Shown piece after piece: positions 53,052 to 60,623 of a stretch of DNA of 64,000 nucleotides (position 1 is its first letter; every line of letters begins with the position of its first letter). The notes under the pieces were generated by a model. That model made no database searches. It was not told where the DNA came from and was given only the letters and a program-made list of their open reading frames with translations. The position numbers were made by a program, and so were the translations under genes. Origin of the DNA: Candidatus Galacturonatibacter soehngenii (GTDB lineage: Bacteria > Bacillota > Clostridia > Lachnospirales > Lachnospiraceae); contig NZ_WAGX01000005.1 in assembly GCF_008830185.1 (NCBI RefSeq), positions 1,450,060 through 1,514,059 on the forward strand, given 5' to 3'.

Positions 53052-53693
53052 CTACTCTCCCAATCTTTTAAACTCTTCCATACATTCTCCGCAAATGATA
53101 GAAATATCCTTGGTAGTACGGCACTTATTTCCACAACTTGGACACATCCAGTTCCTTGTACTACTCTTTTTCTTTCTGTTCCCACCAGATAAACCATTTG
53201 TAGAATCATTCCCTCCACTGCCACCAACATAATTCACCTCTGTACCCCGATTTAGTTCCATTGGCTTTCCAAGTCTATACTCTTCAATTACCTGTTTTAA
53301 TTGTTCCGATGGTGTTGTCTTGGAGTAGCCAATGTATTTTACATATTCCACATGAATCCCATGATTTTCTGCGATGTCTCTAAAATTTTTATTATGATAT
53401 CTCCCATCCTTACTTGTATCAGCTATTCCTTTTATCTTTGCATATAAATGACACATCTCATGGGCTATGGTTGCCGCTATGTTTTCAAAGGCTCTGTCTA
53501 AATGCTCTGCAGAAAGATTGATTTCATGGTAACGCTCCTCCTCTGCTTTCCATACTGGTGATACAGTAAAGTGTCCATATGTTTTGGGGGAAGACTGAAT
53601 GGTAAGAATCACCTTTGGTAATTCCCCTTGATAGAAAGTATTATTTAATACCTCATATGTTTTTTCACTTATTTGTTGCATTTCTTGTAACAT
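53052..53693 (-). CDS. SprT-like zinc-binding protein
   Basis: A 213-residue protein. The SprT-like part has LPKVILTIQSSPKTYGHFTV and the metallopeptidase helix AATIAHEMCHLYAKI (HExxH-type HEMCH), with a following RYHNKNFRDIAENHG. After a Gly/Ser/Lys linker, the C-terminus is a zinc ribbon: WMCPSCGNKCRTT...IICGECMEEF. Proteins of this kind are common in conjugative elements and phages of low-GC Gram-positives and are thought to act on DNA-bound proteins. AGGAG lies ten bases before the ATG. It is the clearest trace that the surrounding island came with a mobile element. Confidence 0.85.
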   Translation of the reverse strand: MLQEMQQISEKTYEVLNNTFYQGELPKVILTIQSSPKTYGHFTVSPVWKAEEERYHEINLSAEHLDRAFENIAATIAHEMCHLYAKIKGIADTSKDGRYHNKNFRDIAENHGIHVEYVKYIGYSKTTPSEQLKQVIEEYRLGKPMELNRGTEVNYVGGSGGNDSTNGLSGGNRKKKSSTRNWMCPSCGNKCRTTKDISIICGECMEEFKRLGE

Positions 53694-53765
53694 ATTTTAT
53701 CAACTCCTTTTATAGGAATTTCACTTATATGCTTCTTTTTGCAAGTACACTAACAATTCATTGCA

Positions 53766-53840
53766 TAGAAAAGGACATGAATATTTTTACCCATGTCCTC
53801 TAAACTTTTATTTCTGTTTTAAATAAACCGTTCTGTTTAT
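53766..53840 (-). repeat. Dispersed two-hairpin repeat, copy B
   Basis: About 75 bases homologous to copy A at 49059-49132 in the same orientation. Leftward it has the AAATAAAC-type stem (imperfect here) and then a perfect GGACATG/CATGTCC stem followed by TTTTC. The two copies enclose the most decayed part of the island (49.1-53.8 kb). Confidence 0.65.
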
Positions 53841-53887
53841 ATTATTTTATCAAGTTTTATATTAAAATTGAAATAATCTCCTGCAAA

Positions 53888-53957
53888 ACTCTCATTTCCC
53901 TCACTACTCCTTAAAATCAAAAAGACCAACAAACCCTCTCGAGTCCATTGGTCAAAT
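53888..53957 (-). repeat. Direct repeat with terminator, copy 1 (left of the S8 cassette)
   Basis: Contains a 39-base block (53919-53957) identical to 56550-56588, plus a further similar block (ACTCTCATTTCCCTCA) beside it. Leftward, GACCAATGGACTC pairs with GGGTTTGTTGGTC (G-U pairs allowed) over a GAGA loop, followed by a T run: a strong intrinsic terminator for the S8 cassette, 29 bases after the last gene. Confidence 0.88.
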
Positions 53958-53985
53958 CTTCTAAATGTAAATTATATAATACCAG

Positions 53986-54234
53986 CTAAATCTTTTTGTT
54001 CTCTAGATTTCTAAAAAAATACTTATTTATAATAAAGTTAACCAATAGCAATATATATGCAAACAAAAAAGTATAAATGAAATTAAATGGTGTCAAACAA
54101 CCAAATATTACAGCTACTAAAGAAAATGTCATAATAATTCTATGATACTTCTTATATCTTTCAAAAACGCTAACTCTAGCAACAAAATAATAAGCTACTA
54201 TATATAATATTATTAAAAAAATCATTATATCCAT
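53986..54234 (-). CDS. Small membrane protein of the S8-protease cassette
   Basis: An 82-residue protein with three hydrophobic helices (IMIFLIILYIVAYYFVARV, IIMTFSLVAVIFGCL and FIYTFLFAYILLLVNFII) joined by a basic loop (FERYKKYHR). GGAG precedes the ATG, and it lies 12 bases after the protease stop, so it is the last gene of the three-gene cassette. It could be an immunity-like, export or regulatory partner (inference). No family is recognised. Confidence 0.68.
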   Translation of the reverse strand: MDIMIFLIILYIVAYYFVARVSVFERYKKYHRIIMTFSLVAVIFGCLTPFNFIYTFLFAYILLLVNFIINKYFFRNLENKKI

Positions 54235-54246
54235 TGAATTTTCTCC

Positions 54247-55203
54247 TTAATTTCCAAAACAAAGTTTGTTTACATCTAATGTATTTAAATTATTAAAGTC
54301 ATTATAACTTTCACTAAAACGTTCCTTTATTTCCTCACATGACACTAACGGATCAATACTCTTAGCTAAAGCTATAGCACCAGTTACAATTGCTACCGCA
54401 AGTGAAGTTCCATCCGAATAATTATAAGTATTCTCAGGCATAAGAGAATATATATCTGCACCTGGTGCATATATATCAATGTCATTACCATAACCTGAAA
54501 ATTCATATATATCCCCAGACTCTGTAATTCCACCTACACAAATTATATTAGATAAATTGTAGCATGCTGGATATACGGGTGTCAAATCTAAATTTTCATA
54601 ATTCTTCCCACCTGAACAAACGAAAATGGCATCTTGATATGATTGAATCACCTCATATAGTTCTTCACTATACTGATTTGTATCCCAACTACAATTAAAT
54701 AATCTAACCCCCACGTCATATCCATATTCAATGGCTTTAATTACATCTTCAATGCTTCCTTCCGACCCTCTAAAACATTTTAAAGGAAGATATCTTATAT
54801 TTGGAGCTATCCCATAATCTTTATCTGTAAGGATACCTGCAATCATAGTCCCATGATAATCCGAGGTAAACGCAGTATATATATCATTAGTATTATCATA
54901 AAAATTCCATCCATTTATATCATCTACATAGCCATTACCATCATCATCAATTTCATTATCTGCTATTTCATTATAATTTATATAAATAGAATCTTTTATA
55001 TTTTTGTTAGTAATATCCACACCACTATCAATTATACCAACTATAATATCTTGATTACCAGTCGTTTGACTCCACACATTATTAATATTAATTCCAAATT
55101 GAGTATTTTCCATCCACCATTGAGTATTTACATTTTTGTTATTACTTGAACAAGCTGTCATTATACTCACTAAACATATAATGGTTAAAATTTTTTTCTT
55201 CAT
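54247..55203 (-). CDS. S8-family (subtilisin-like) serine protease lipoprotein
   Basis: A 318-residue lipoprotein (signal peptide ending IMTACSS, lipobox MTAC, Cys 18). The complete catalytic triad is visible: Asp59 in VGIIDSGVDI, His117 in DYHGTMIAGIL and Ser267 in DGTSLAVAIVTGAIAL. The oxyanion region reads VCSGGKN instead of the usual AAGN, leaving Asn201 as the candidate. There is almost no propeptide between the lipobox and the enzyme, and no C-terminal domain. It is anchored outside the membrane and begins two bases after the stop of the large secreted protein, which is its most likely substrate or partner (inference). Confidence 0.9.
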   Translation of the reverse strand: MKKKILTIICLVSIMTACSSNNKNVNTQWWMENTQFGININNVWSQTTGNQDIIVGIIDSGVDITNKNIKDSIYINYNEIADNEIDDDGNGYVDDINGWNFYDNTNDIYTAFTSDYHGTMIAGILTDKDYGIAPNIRYLPLKCFRGSEGSIEDVIKAIEYGYDVGVRLFNCSWDTNQYSEELYEVIQSYQDAIFVCSGGKNYENLDLTPVYPACYNLSNIICVGGITESGDIYEFSGYGNDIDIYAPGADIYSLMPENTYNYSDGTSLAVAIVTGAIALAKSIDPLVSCEEIKERFSESYNDFNNLNTLDVNKLCFGN

Positions 55204-55205
55204 AG

Positions 55206-56318
55206 TTAATAATAAATACTATTATTTGTATCATCTGTATCAGTCGTTTGGTATGAAGCCTTTACACTTACTGTTACCGATGGCGATGATGATACACTGA
55301 CCGAGCCAGGTGCTAACACCTTATGACAATACTTTGATATAACCTGCGCTTTTTTTCCTGTATATCCTGATTGGGTTAAATTAAGGACTATCTTTCCACT
55401 TTTAGCATATGCAATATTTGAAAGCGAAGAACTATATGCTTGACTAAAGCTATATTTACATCCTTTAGAAGCCGTACCATCAGCTGAAGCATTCTTTGTT
55501 CCCTTAGCCGCTCCCCATGTAAATGATGGCAATACACCTTTCATATTATAATATGAAATACTCTTAGATGAAGTACTATACGTATAACCTCCACTCCAAG
55601 CAACTCCTATCGTATCAGTAAATCCCCATGGATAATAACACTTAAGCCAACTAAAGGATTCTGTTACCTTATAGTTAGAGTTAGTACGCTTACCATTTTT
55701 GTAAGTTGAATTATTAACTACGGTTTGAGTAAAGCTTAATTTTGATGACGAAATAGTAGAAGATAATGTAACTTTGTCATCATCCTTAATAGCTTTATAT
55801 GGTTTATAATTGCTTTGTTTTCTTAAAGCTTTTCTTAATAATGCTACTTCACCATCATTTAAATTGTATTCTTTTTTTATTTGATTATTACTCATATTTT
55901 CAAATGACTTAAACTGTTTTTTAATTTCTTTTGCTTTTTGTTTACTAAGTCCACACTGACTAACCAACTCTTCTTCTGATAAATTTGCGAGTACTTCAAT
56001 ATTCTGTAATTCGTCAAAAGTATATACTCCTGTTGAAATTTGCACAGAATCAGAGTCTTCTTCCAAAGCATCTGCTACTTCACTAATGGTATCCATCGAA
56101 AGATCTTGAATATCTGCCTCACTGTAACCATTTTCCTTTATTACAGATATATCATCTTGATACCTATCATTCAATAATTCTTTATTTTCCACCTCGCGAT
56201 AAACGGTATTATTATTAATAATCACATTACTCTCTATGTCTTTAGCATGAACATTAGTATAACTTGTAATTGTTATACATGCTATAAGAACCAATGATAT
56301 TTTTCCTTTGTTTTTCAT
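55206..56318 (-). CDS. Secreted two-part protein preceding the S8 protease
   Basis: A 370-residue protein with a Sec signal peptide (ISLVLIACITITSYTNVHA, cleavage near residue 26). Residues ~45-165 are acidic and helical with three loose repeats of the pattern 'LS...I/L..xGLSxxxAxxIKK' (ADIQDLSMDTISEVADAL; LANLSEEELVSQCGLSKQ; FENMSNNQIKKEYNLNDG). Residues ~175-370 are Ser/Thr/Tyr-rich beta sequence (SFTQTVVNNSTYKNGKRTNS, TIGVAWSGGYTYSTSSKSIS, CKYSFSQAYSSSLSNIAYAK), with a Cys in SKYCHKVL. The N-part looks like a propeptide and the C-part like a secreted effector, cell-wall or bacteriocin-like domain. No family is recognised. Confidence 0.72.
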   Translation of the reverse strand: MKNKGKISLVLIACITITSYTNVHAKDIESNVIINNNTVYREVENKELLNDRYQDDISVIKENGYSEADIQDLSMDTISEVADALEEDSDSVQISTGVYTFDELQNIEVLANLSEEELVSQCGLSKQKAKEIKKQFKSFENMSNNQIKKEYNLNDGEVALLRKALRKQSNYKPYKAIKDDDKVTLSSTISSSKLSFTQTVVNNSTYKNGKRTNSNYKVTESFSWLKCYYPWGFTDTIGVAWSGGYTYSTSSKSISYYNMKGVLPSFTWGAAKGTKNASADGTASKGCKYSFSQAYSSSLSNIAYAKSGKIVLNLTQSGYTGKKAQVISKYCHKVLAPGSVSVSSSPSVTVSVKASYQTTDTDDTNNSIYY

Positions 56319-56516
56319 TCTATACTCCCTCTCTTTTCTTTAATTATCTTAAGTTCCAAATATTATTATATATATTTTCTTTAATTATTAAATAGAAAAA
56401 GCACCAATAGACGATTTGAAAGCATAAATGGATTTATTATATAAAATCTGTGTAATTGTAAACTTGTTTTATATTTTAGTTAACAATTTAAGTCAAATAA
56501 AAAATTTTCTTAAATA
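56319..56516. other. AT-rich region between the cassette and the ribosomal operon terminator
   Basis: About 200 bases of AT-rich DNA that must hold the promoter of the secreted-protein cassette. No convincing -35/-10 pair stands out. Nothing else is recognised. Confidence 0.4.
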
Positions 56517-56588
56517 ACTCTCATTTCCCTCATTGCTCCCCCAAACACAAAAAAGACCAACAAACCCTCTCGAGTCCATTGGTCAAAT
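56517..56588 (-). repeat. Direct repeat with terminator, copy 2 (end of rpsF-ssb-rpsR operon)
   Basis: Identical 39-base block (56550-56588) to copy 1, with the same flanking ACTCTCATTTCCCTCA block. The 13-base stem with GAGA loop and T run is the terminator of the ribosomal operon. Similarity goes beyond the hairpin, so the pair reflects duplicated DNA rather than two unrelated terminators. Confidence 0.88.
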
Positions 56589-56598
56589 TTTTAAAATC

Positions 56599-56661
56599 TT
56601 GTGTCAAAGTTGTGTCAAATCACTCCACCCAACTTCTCAAACCCTTGTAAATACTGGGTTT
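56599..56661. other. Tandem and inverted repeats just after rpsR, possible integration site
   Basis: TTGTGTCAAA occurs twice in tandem (56599-56608 and 56610-56619). At 56639-56661 an inverted repeat AAACCC / GGGTTT around 11 bases abuts the rpsR stop. Arm-like direct repeats beside a core-like inverted repeat at a conserved gene end would suit a tyrosine-recombinase attachment site. No integrase is in the window, so this is only a suggestion. Confidence 0.3.
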
Positions 56662-56920
56662 AATCCATTGTGTAAGGCATTAAAGCGATATGTCTTGCTC
56701 TCTTAATTGCAACAGTAAGAGCTCTCTGATGTTTTGCACAGTTTCCTGTGATTCTTCTAGGAAGAATTTTACCTCTTTCAGATACATATCTTTTTAATTT
56801 ATTTACATCTTTGTATTCGATTGAACTATCTTTTCCACAGAATACACAAACTTTTTTTCTTCTACGCATAGGTCTTCTTTTAAATTGACCTTCTGGTCTT
56901 TCAGTCTTTTGGTAAGCCAT
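56660..56920 (-). CDS. rpsR: Ribosomal protein bS18
   Basis: An 86-residue basic protein: [40 protein letters not shown] and [13 protein letters not shown] are the S18 signature. It binds the 30S platform next to S6. An extra Cys pair near the N-terminus (CVFCG) marks the zinc-type variant found in some Clostridia. AAGGAGG precedes the ATG. It is the last gene of rpsF-ssb-rpsR, 35 bases after ssb. Confidence 0.98.
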   Translation of the reverse strand: MAYQKTERPEGQFKRRPMRRRKKVCVFCGKDSSIEYKDVNKLKRYVSERGKILPRRITGNCAKHQRALTVAIKRARHIALMPYTMD

Positions 56921-56955
56921 AATGAAACCTCCTTATATGAAATTTATTTCAACGA

Positions 56956-57390
56956 TTAGTTAAATGGTAATTCTTCATCAATACCGTCAGGTATATTCAT
57001 AAAACCATCTCCGATTGCTGATGTAGGTGATGGTTTAGCTGCCGCCTGATAGCCACCCTCGCTGGTAGCACCTTTGCTCTCTGCAAATTCGTGCTCTTCT
57101 ACAACGATATCTGTTGTATATACCTTCTGACCATCTTTATTTGTATAGCTTCCTGTTTGGATACGTCCTGTTACTGCAATTTTCATACCCTGACGTAAGT
57201 ATTTTTCAGCAAACTCTGCTGATTTTCCAAATGCAACACAGTTAATGAAATCCGCACTCTGTTCACCGTCTCTTTTAAATCTACGATCAACTGCTAGACT
57301 ATATCTGGCAACTGCTGTAGCGTTATCGCCTTGAGAATATCTTACTTCTGGGTCTCTTGTCAAACGTCCCATTAAAATTACTTTATTCAT
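56956..57390 (-). CDS. ssb: Single-stranded DNA-binding protein
   Basis: A 144-residue SSB: VILMGRLTRDPEVRYSQGDN at the N-terminus, ADFINCVAFGKSAEFAEKYL, then MKIAVTGRIQTGSYTNKDGQ, a short disordered tail and the acidic tip GIDEELPFN that recruits partner proteins. It coats single-stranded DNA in replication and repair. GGAGG precedes the ATG. The order rpsF-ssb-rpsR is conserved across Firmicutes. Confidence 0.98.
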   Translation of the reverse strand: MNKVILMGRLTRDPEVRYSQGDNATAVARYSLAVDRRFKRDGEQSADFINCVAFGKSAEFAEKYLRQGMKIAVTGRIQTGSYTNKDGQKVYTTDIVVEEHEFAESKGATSEGGYQAAAKPSPTSAIGDGFMNIPDGIDEELPFN

Positions 57391-57481
57391 AATTTACCTC
57401 CATCGACACGCGTCTTGCAGTTTTGGCAAATGTGCTATCACACATTTCAGTATCAGACGCTTTACATTCATTTATTATTAT

Positions 57482-57772
57482 CTATTTTGCATCCTGTCTT
57501 ACGCATAAATATCTAATAACAGATTCCATGATACGAACGTTTTTTTCAACTTCGTTAGGACAATCTGAATTAGATTCGAATTGGATGAAGTAGAAGAATC
57601 CTTCTTTCATTTTCTGAATTTCGTAAGCTAATCTTTTCTTACCCCATTCATCAACGTTAGTAACTGTTCCGCCAAAACGTGTAATGTATTCTTTTACCTT
57701 TTCAACAGATGCTACTCTTACTTCGTCCTCAACTTTTGCATTAAGAACAATTGCTAATTCATATTTGTTCAT
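57482..57772 (-). CDS. rpsF: Ribosomal protein bS6
   Basis: A 96-residue protein: KYELAIVLNAKVEDEVRVAS, ITRFGGTVTNVDEWGKKRLA and YEIQKMKEGFFYFIQFESNS form the S6 signature. It pairs with S18 on the 30S subunit. AAAGGAGG precedes the ATG. The 91 bases between it and ssb hold a hairpin (AAATGTG/CACATTT near 57430-57450), perhaps an RNA processing or attenuation site. Confidence 0.98.
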   Translation of the reverse strand: MNKYELAIVLNAKVEDEVRVASVEKVKEYITRFGGTVTNVDEWGKKRLAYEIQKMKEGFFYFIQFESNSDCPNEVEKNVRIMESVIRYLCVRQDAK

Positions 57773-57849
57773 GTTCTAGTACCTCCTTTTGGTCTCTGGC
57801 CCCTTATCTTGTAAGGAACAAGGAAATTTATAATATATCACGAATAATT

Positions 57850-57878
57850 ATGATACCATATCTTGTCTATATTATCAA
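57850..57878 (-). promoter_or_regulatory. Promoter of the rpsF-ssb-rpsR operon
   Basis: TTGATA, a 17-base spacer and TATCAT on the leftward strand, overlapping the stop of the DUF951 gene. The leader to rpsF (57773-57849) can fold CCTTA/TAAGG and CTTGT/ACAAG as competing stems, which may be an S6:S18-type control element, though I could not confirm the known motif. Confidence 0.6.
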
Positions 57879-58075
57879 GCTTTTTTACGCAATTCTTTTG
57901 TATTCTTTTCGACTAATTTTCGTGCAATCATCACTTGATGAGAGCATCCTAAACATTTGAGCCGAAAGTCAGCCCCTACTCTTAAAATTTCCCACTCAAA
58001 GCTTCCGCAGGGATGTTTTTTCTTTAATTTAACAATGTCACCTACTTCATAGTTATGCTTTACATCCATATCCAT
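57875..58075 (-). CDS. DUF951 family protein
   Basis: A 66-residue protein with the DUF951 pattern: NYEVGDIVKLKKKHPCGSFE, WEILRVGADFRLKCLGCSHQ and VMIARKLVEKN. HPCGS with a later CLGC gives a likely zinc site. The family is common in Firmicutes, often near replication or ribosomal genes; the function is unknown. The start is ATG at 58075 or 58069; AGGAG suits either, with the second better spaced. The rpsF promoter overlaps its end. Confidence 0.88.
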   Translation of the reverse strand: MDMDVKHNYEVGDIVKLKKKHPCGSFEWEILRVGADFRLKCLGCSHQVMIARKLVEKNTKELRKKA

Positions 58076-58099
58076 TCTCTCCTAATAAATTATTTCAAA

Positions 58100-58819
58100 T
58101 CATGTAAACTCTGATAATACTTCACCTATTTTCCCCGAAATCAGCAAGTTCGCACGTTGATCCATAGGCGTTGCGTCTTTGTTAATCAACACCAGCTTAT
58201 CTTTTTTATAATAGTCTATAAGCCCTGCTGCTGGATAAACATTAAGAGAAGTACCACCAATGATTAATACCTGTGCTTGGTTGATATATCTTACCGCCTC
58301 GGAAATAATATGTTGATCAAGTCCCTCTTCATATAATACGACATCTGGCTTAATTCTTCCACCGCATTCGCAGGTTGGAATCTCTTTAGCAGAAAGAATA
58401 AAGTCTGCGTCATAAAGCTTTTTGCACCTTTGACAATAATTCCTATGCACAGACCCATGCAATTCTAACACATTTTTACTTCCAGCCATTTGATGTAAAC
58501 CATCAATATTTTGTGTAATGACCGCCTTTAATTTACCCAACTGTTCAAGTCTTGCAAGTGCCTTATGTGCATTGTTTGGTTTTGCAGATAGGCATATCAT
58601 CTTATTTTTATAAAATCGATAAAATTCTTGCGGCTTCCTCTGAAAAAAACTGTGACTTAATATTGTTTCAGGTGGATAATCGTATTCCTGATTATAAAGT
58701 CCATCCACACTTCGAAAATCAGGAATTCCGCTTTCAGTCGATACGCCCGCGCCACCAAAAAACACAATATTATCACTATTTTGAATTAACTCTTTAAGTT
58801 GCGCTCTATCCTCTTTCAT
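58100..58819 (-). CDS. Sir2-family NAD-dependent protein deacylase
   Basis: A 239-residue sirtuin: VFFGGAGVSTESGIPDFRS (NAD-binding GAGxSxxSGIPDFR), VITQNIDGLHQMAGS (TQNIDxL), LELHGSVHRNYCQRC with a catalytic His and the first zinc pair, CECGG with the second, then IKPDVVLYEE and IGGTSLNVYPAAGLI. It removes acetyl or other acyl groups from lysine using NAD+ in the cytoplasm. The CEC pair is CxC rather than the usual CxxC. It is 24 bases upstream of the DUF951 gene. AAGGGTG precedes the ATG. Confidence 0.96.
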   Translation of the reverse strand: MKEDRAQLKELIQNSDNIVFFGGAGVSTESGIPDFRSVDGLYNQEYDYPPETILSHSFFQRKPQEFYRFYKNKMICLSAKPNNAHKALARLEQLGKLKAVITQNIDGLHQMAGSKNVLELHGSVHRNYCQRCKKLYDADFILSAKEIPTCECGGRIKPDVVLYEEGLDQHIISEAVRYINQAQVLIIGGTSLNVYPAAGLIDYYKKDKLVLINKDATPMDQRANLLISGKIGEVLSEFT

Positions 58820-58837
58820 CTTTTATTCACCCTTCAT

Positions 58838-60187
58838 TTATAAATACATCGGTATAATAAACATTCTTAAGCAAACCACACAAACCAAAATAATCCAAGC
58901 ACTAATTGCAAATAAAATTGGTTGTCTTATTTTTTCTTTTTTAACAAATCGGTTGATTACCTTGTGAATTCCTATTGAAACAAAATACATAAGTGAAACC
59001 AACATAGGAAGGCTATATCTTCCTTGTGGCTGATAATCATAAGAATATGCAGCCCAAATGTTCAACACATTTGGAATAATCATGCATAAAAACATGTTAA
59101 AATGTAGTAGTATCACTTGCTTGTCATTTAACCTTGTCAAATAGCTTCTATTCTTTTGTGGTATAAACATACCCAATAGGCCGATAACAATTAGAACCAA
59201 GTATCCATAGTATATCCAATCATAAACACCAACTGCCATATTTCCAAACATCGCAATAAAGCTTTTTGATGTTAATACAATAAAGTTAGAGTGTCTTAAC
59301 ATATACCAAATGGAATATCCTTGATTATAAAACGTTTCATGAATCGACGGTTTTAAAGAATCAATGGCATAAATCTCTGCATATTCATCTCGTATTCTAA
59401 GTCCAAGAAAATCACCATCATAGATGATATAGCTTCGAATAAACCACCATCCAATTCCTATTAATACAATAATAGAAATGATACTTCCCTTTTTTAAAAG
59501 TAAAACCCAATCGATCTTTATCTTATATTTTTGTAGCTGCACATAACAAAATAAAAATAAAATCATACTGCACAAAATATACCCATATGCATTATAATAG
59601 GACATCGCACAAAGAATGATACCGATTGCCAAGACAATACACGATTTGATATCCCAATTATTTTCACATCCTTTTATCCAGGAATATACAATTAACACAG
59701 TAGATAAAAGAGCCATAGAGTCTGTGTTAACATACGTGTGCATAAATAGCTGCATAGGTAGTAGCACCACCAAGAGCGTAAATAGCCATTGTGAAAGAGC
59801 CGCTTTAAATATAAGCTTTGATAGCTTTCTTGTATATAACGCCATAAGCGTCCCAAGGATAATATTGACGAATCTGGCACATAGTAATAATAAAAATCCA
59901 TTCATTGTAAAATAGGAACCTATTTTTACAAAGATAGCGGATAATATGTAAGGCAATATGGGCTGAAACGCATAGGAAAATCCCCAAGTCCTGTCTAGTA
60001 TTTCTGGGTCTCCTCCGTGAGGAAGTTTCAAATGTACAAATATATACTGGACAATTGAATATCTCATTTTTTCATCTGGTCCCCCACCTAATGGCTGAAT
60101 CACCGTCCATCCAATCAGCAAGAGAAGTATACCTATTATAAATATTCGATCTAAATATTTTTCTTTATCGGTAAACCATCTTTCCAT
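58838..60187 (-). CDS. GT-C-like polytopic membrane protein (paralogue of 25639-27030)
   Basis: A 449-residue protein with about ten membrane helices. Its motifs match the gene at 25639: GGGPDEKMRYSIVQYIF and KLPHGGDPEILDRTWGFSY after the first helix, WWFIRSYIIYDGDFLGLRIR in the middle and YQPQGRYSLPMLVS near the end. It is likely an extracellular-facing polyprenyl-phosphate-sugar transferase or related GT-C enzyme. AAGGGG precedes the ATG. It lies just upstream of the sirtuin gene and downstream of the initiator tRNA terminator. Confidence 0.75.
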   Translation of the reverse strand: MERWFTDKEKYLDRIFIIGILLLLIGWTVIQPLGGGPDEKMRYSIVQYIFVHLKLPHGGDPEILDRTWGFSYAFQPILPYILSAIFVKIGSYFTMNGFLLLLCARFVNIILGTLMALYTRKLSKLIFKAALSQWLFTLLVVLLPMQLFMHTYVNTDSMALLSTVLIVYSWIKGCENNWDIKSCIVLAIGIILCAMSYYNAYGYILCSMILFLFCYVQLQKYKIKIDWVLLLKKGSIISIIVLIGIGWWFIRSYIIYDGDFLGLRIRDEYAEIYAIDSLKPSIHETFYNQGYSIWYMLRHSNFIVLTSKSFIAMFGNMAVGVYDWIYYGYLVLIVIGLLGMFIPQKNRSYLTRLNDKQVILLHFNMFLCMIIPNVLNIWAAYSYDYQPQGRYSLPMLVSLMYFVSIGIHKVINRFVKKEKIRQPILFAISAWIILVCVVCLRMFIIPMYL

Positions 60188-60216
60188 AATATCCCCTTTT
60201 TTGTTTTTTTATAATC

Positions 60217-60258
60217 AAATAAAACCATCATTCCTATTTCTCCAATATGGAATGATGG
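60217..60258 (-). terminator. Terminator after the initiator tRNA gene
   Basis: A ten-base perfect stem (CCATCATTCC with GGAATGATGG) and 14-base loop, followed leftward by TTTTATTTG, nine bases past the tRNA 3' end. Confidence 0.8.
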
Positions 60259-60266
60259 CTTCGCAA

Positions 60267-60340
<74 letters not shown>

Positions 60341-60394
60341 TTAATACTAAAATATGAATTTATATAGTTGCTTAATTCATATCGAACATTATAT

Positions 60395-60423
60395 ATTATA
60401 TAACTCAACTTATGTTTTGTCAA
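60395..60423 (-). promoter_or_regulatory. Consensus promoter of the initiator tRNA
   Basis: Perfect TTGACA and perfect TATAAT with a 17-base spacer on the leftward strand, 55 bases upstream of the mature tRNA 5' end. Confidence 0.88.
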
Positions 60424-60623
60424 GTATATTGCCCTATTTCATTATATGCAATAGATATATTTCTATTACATATTTTTTTATTTTTATAAAAAAATTCGTA
60501 TCCTTTAATCCGCAGCATAAATTATTGTTGAAAAATGTTGATATTGATAACATTATCATGTAATATTAAAATAAATTATTTATAAAAAAAATATAAAGAT
60601 TTAACTAAGTTGAAAGGTATCCT
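60424..60623. other. AT-rich intergenic region before the diguanylate cyclase
   Basis: Very AT-rich DNA that should hold the rightward promoter of the GGDEF gene. No clear -35/-10 pair or other element is recognised. Confidence 0.4.

Noticed and set aside
54853..55149. 98-codon isoleucine-rich rightward frame
   Set aside because: Antisense to the S8 protease gene with its complete catalytic triad; an artefact of AT-rich complement.
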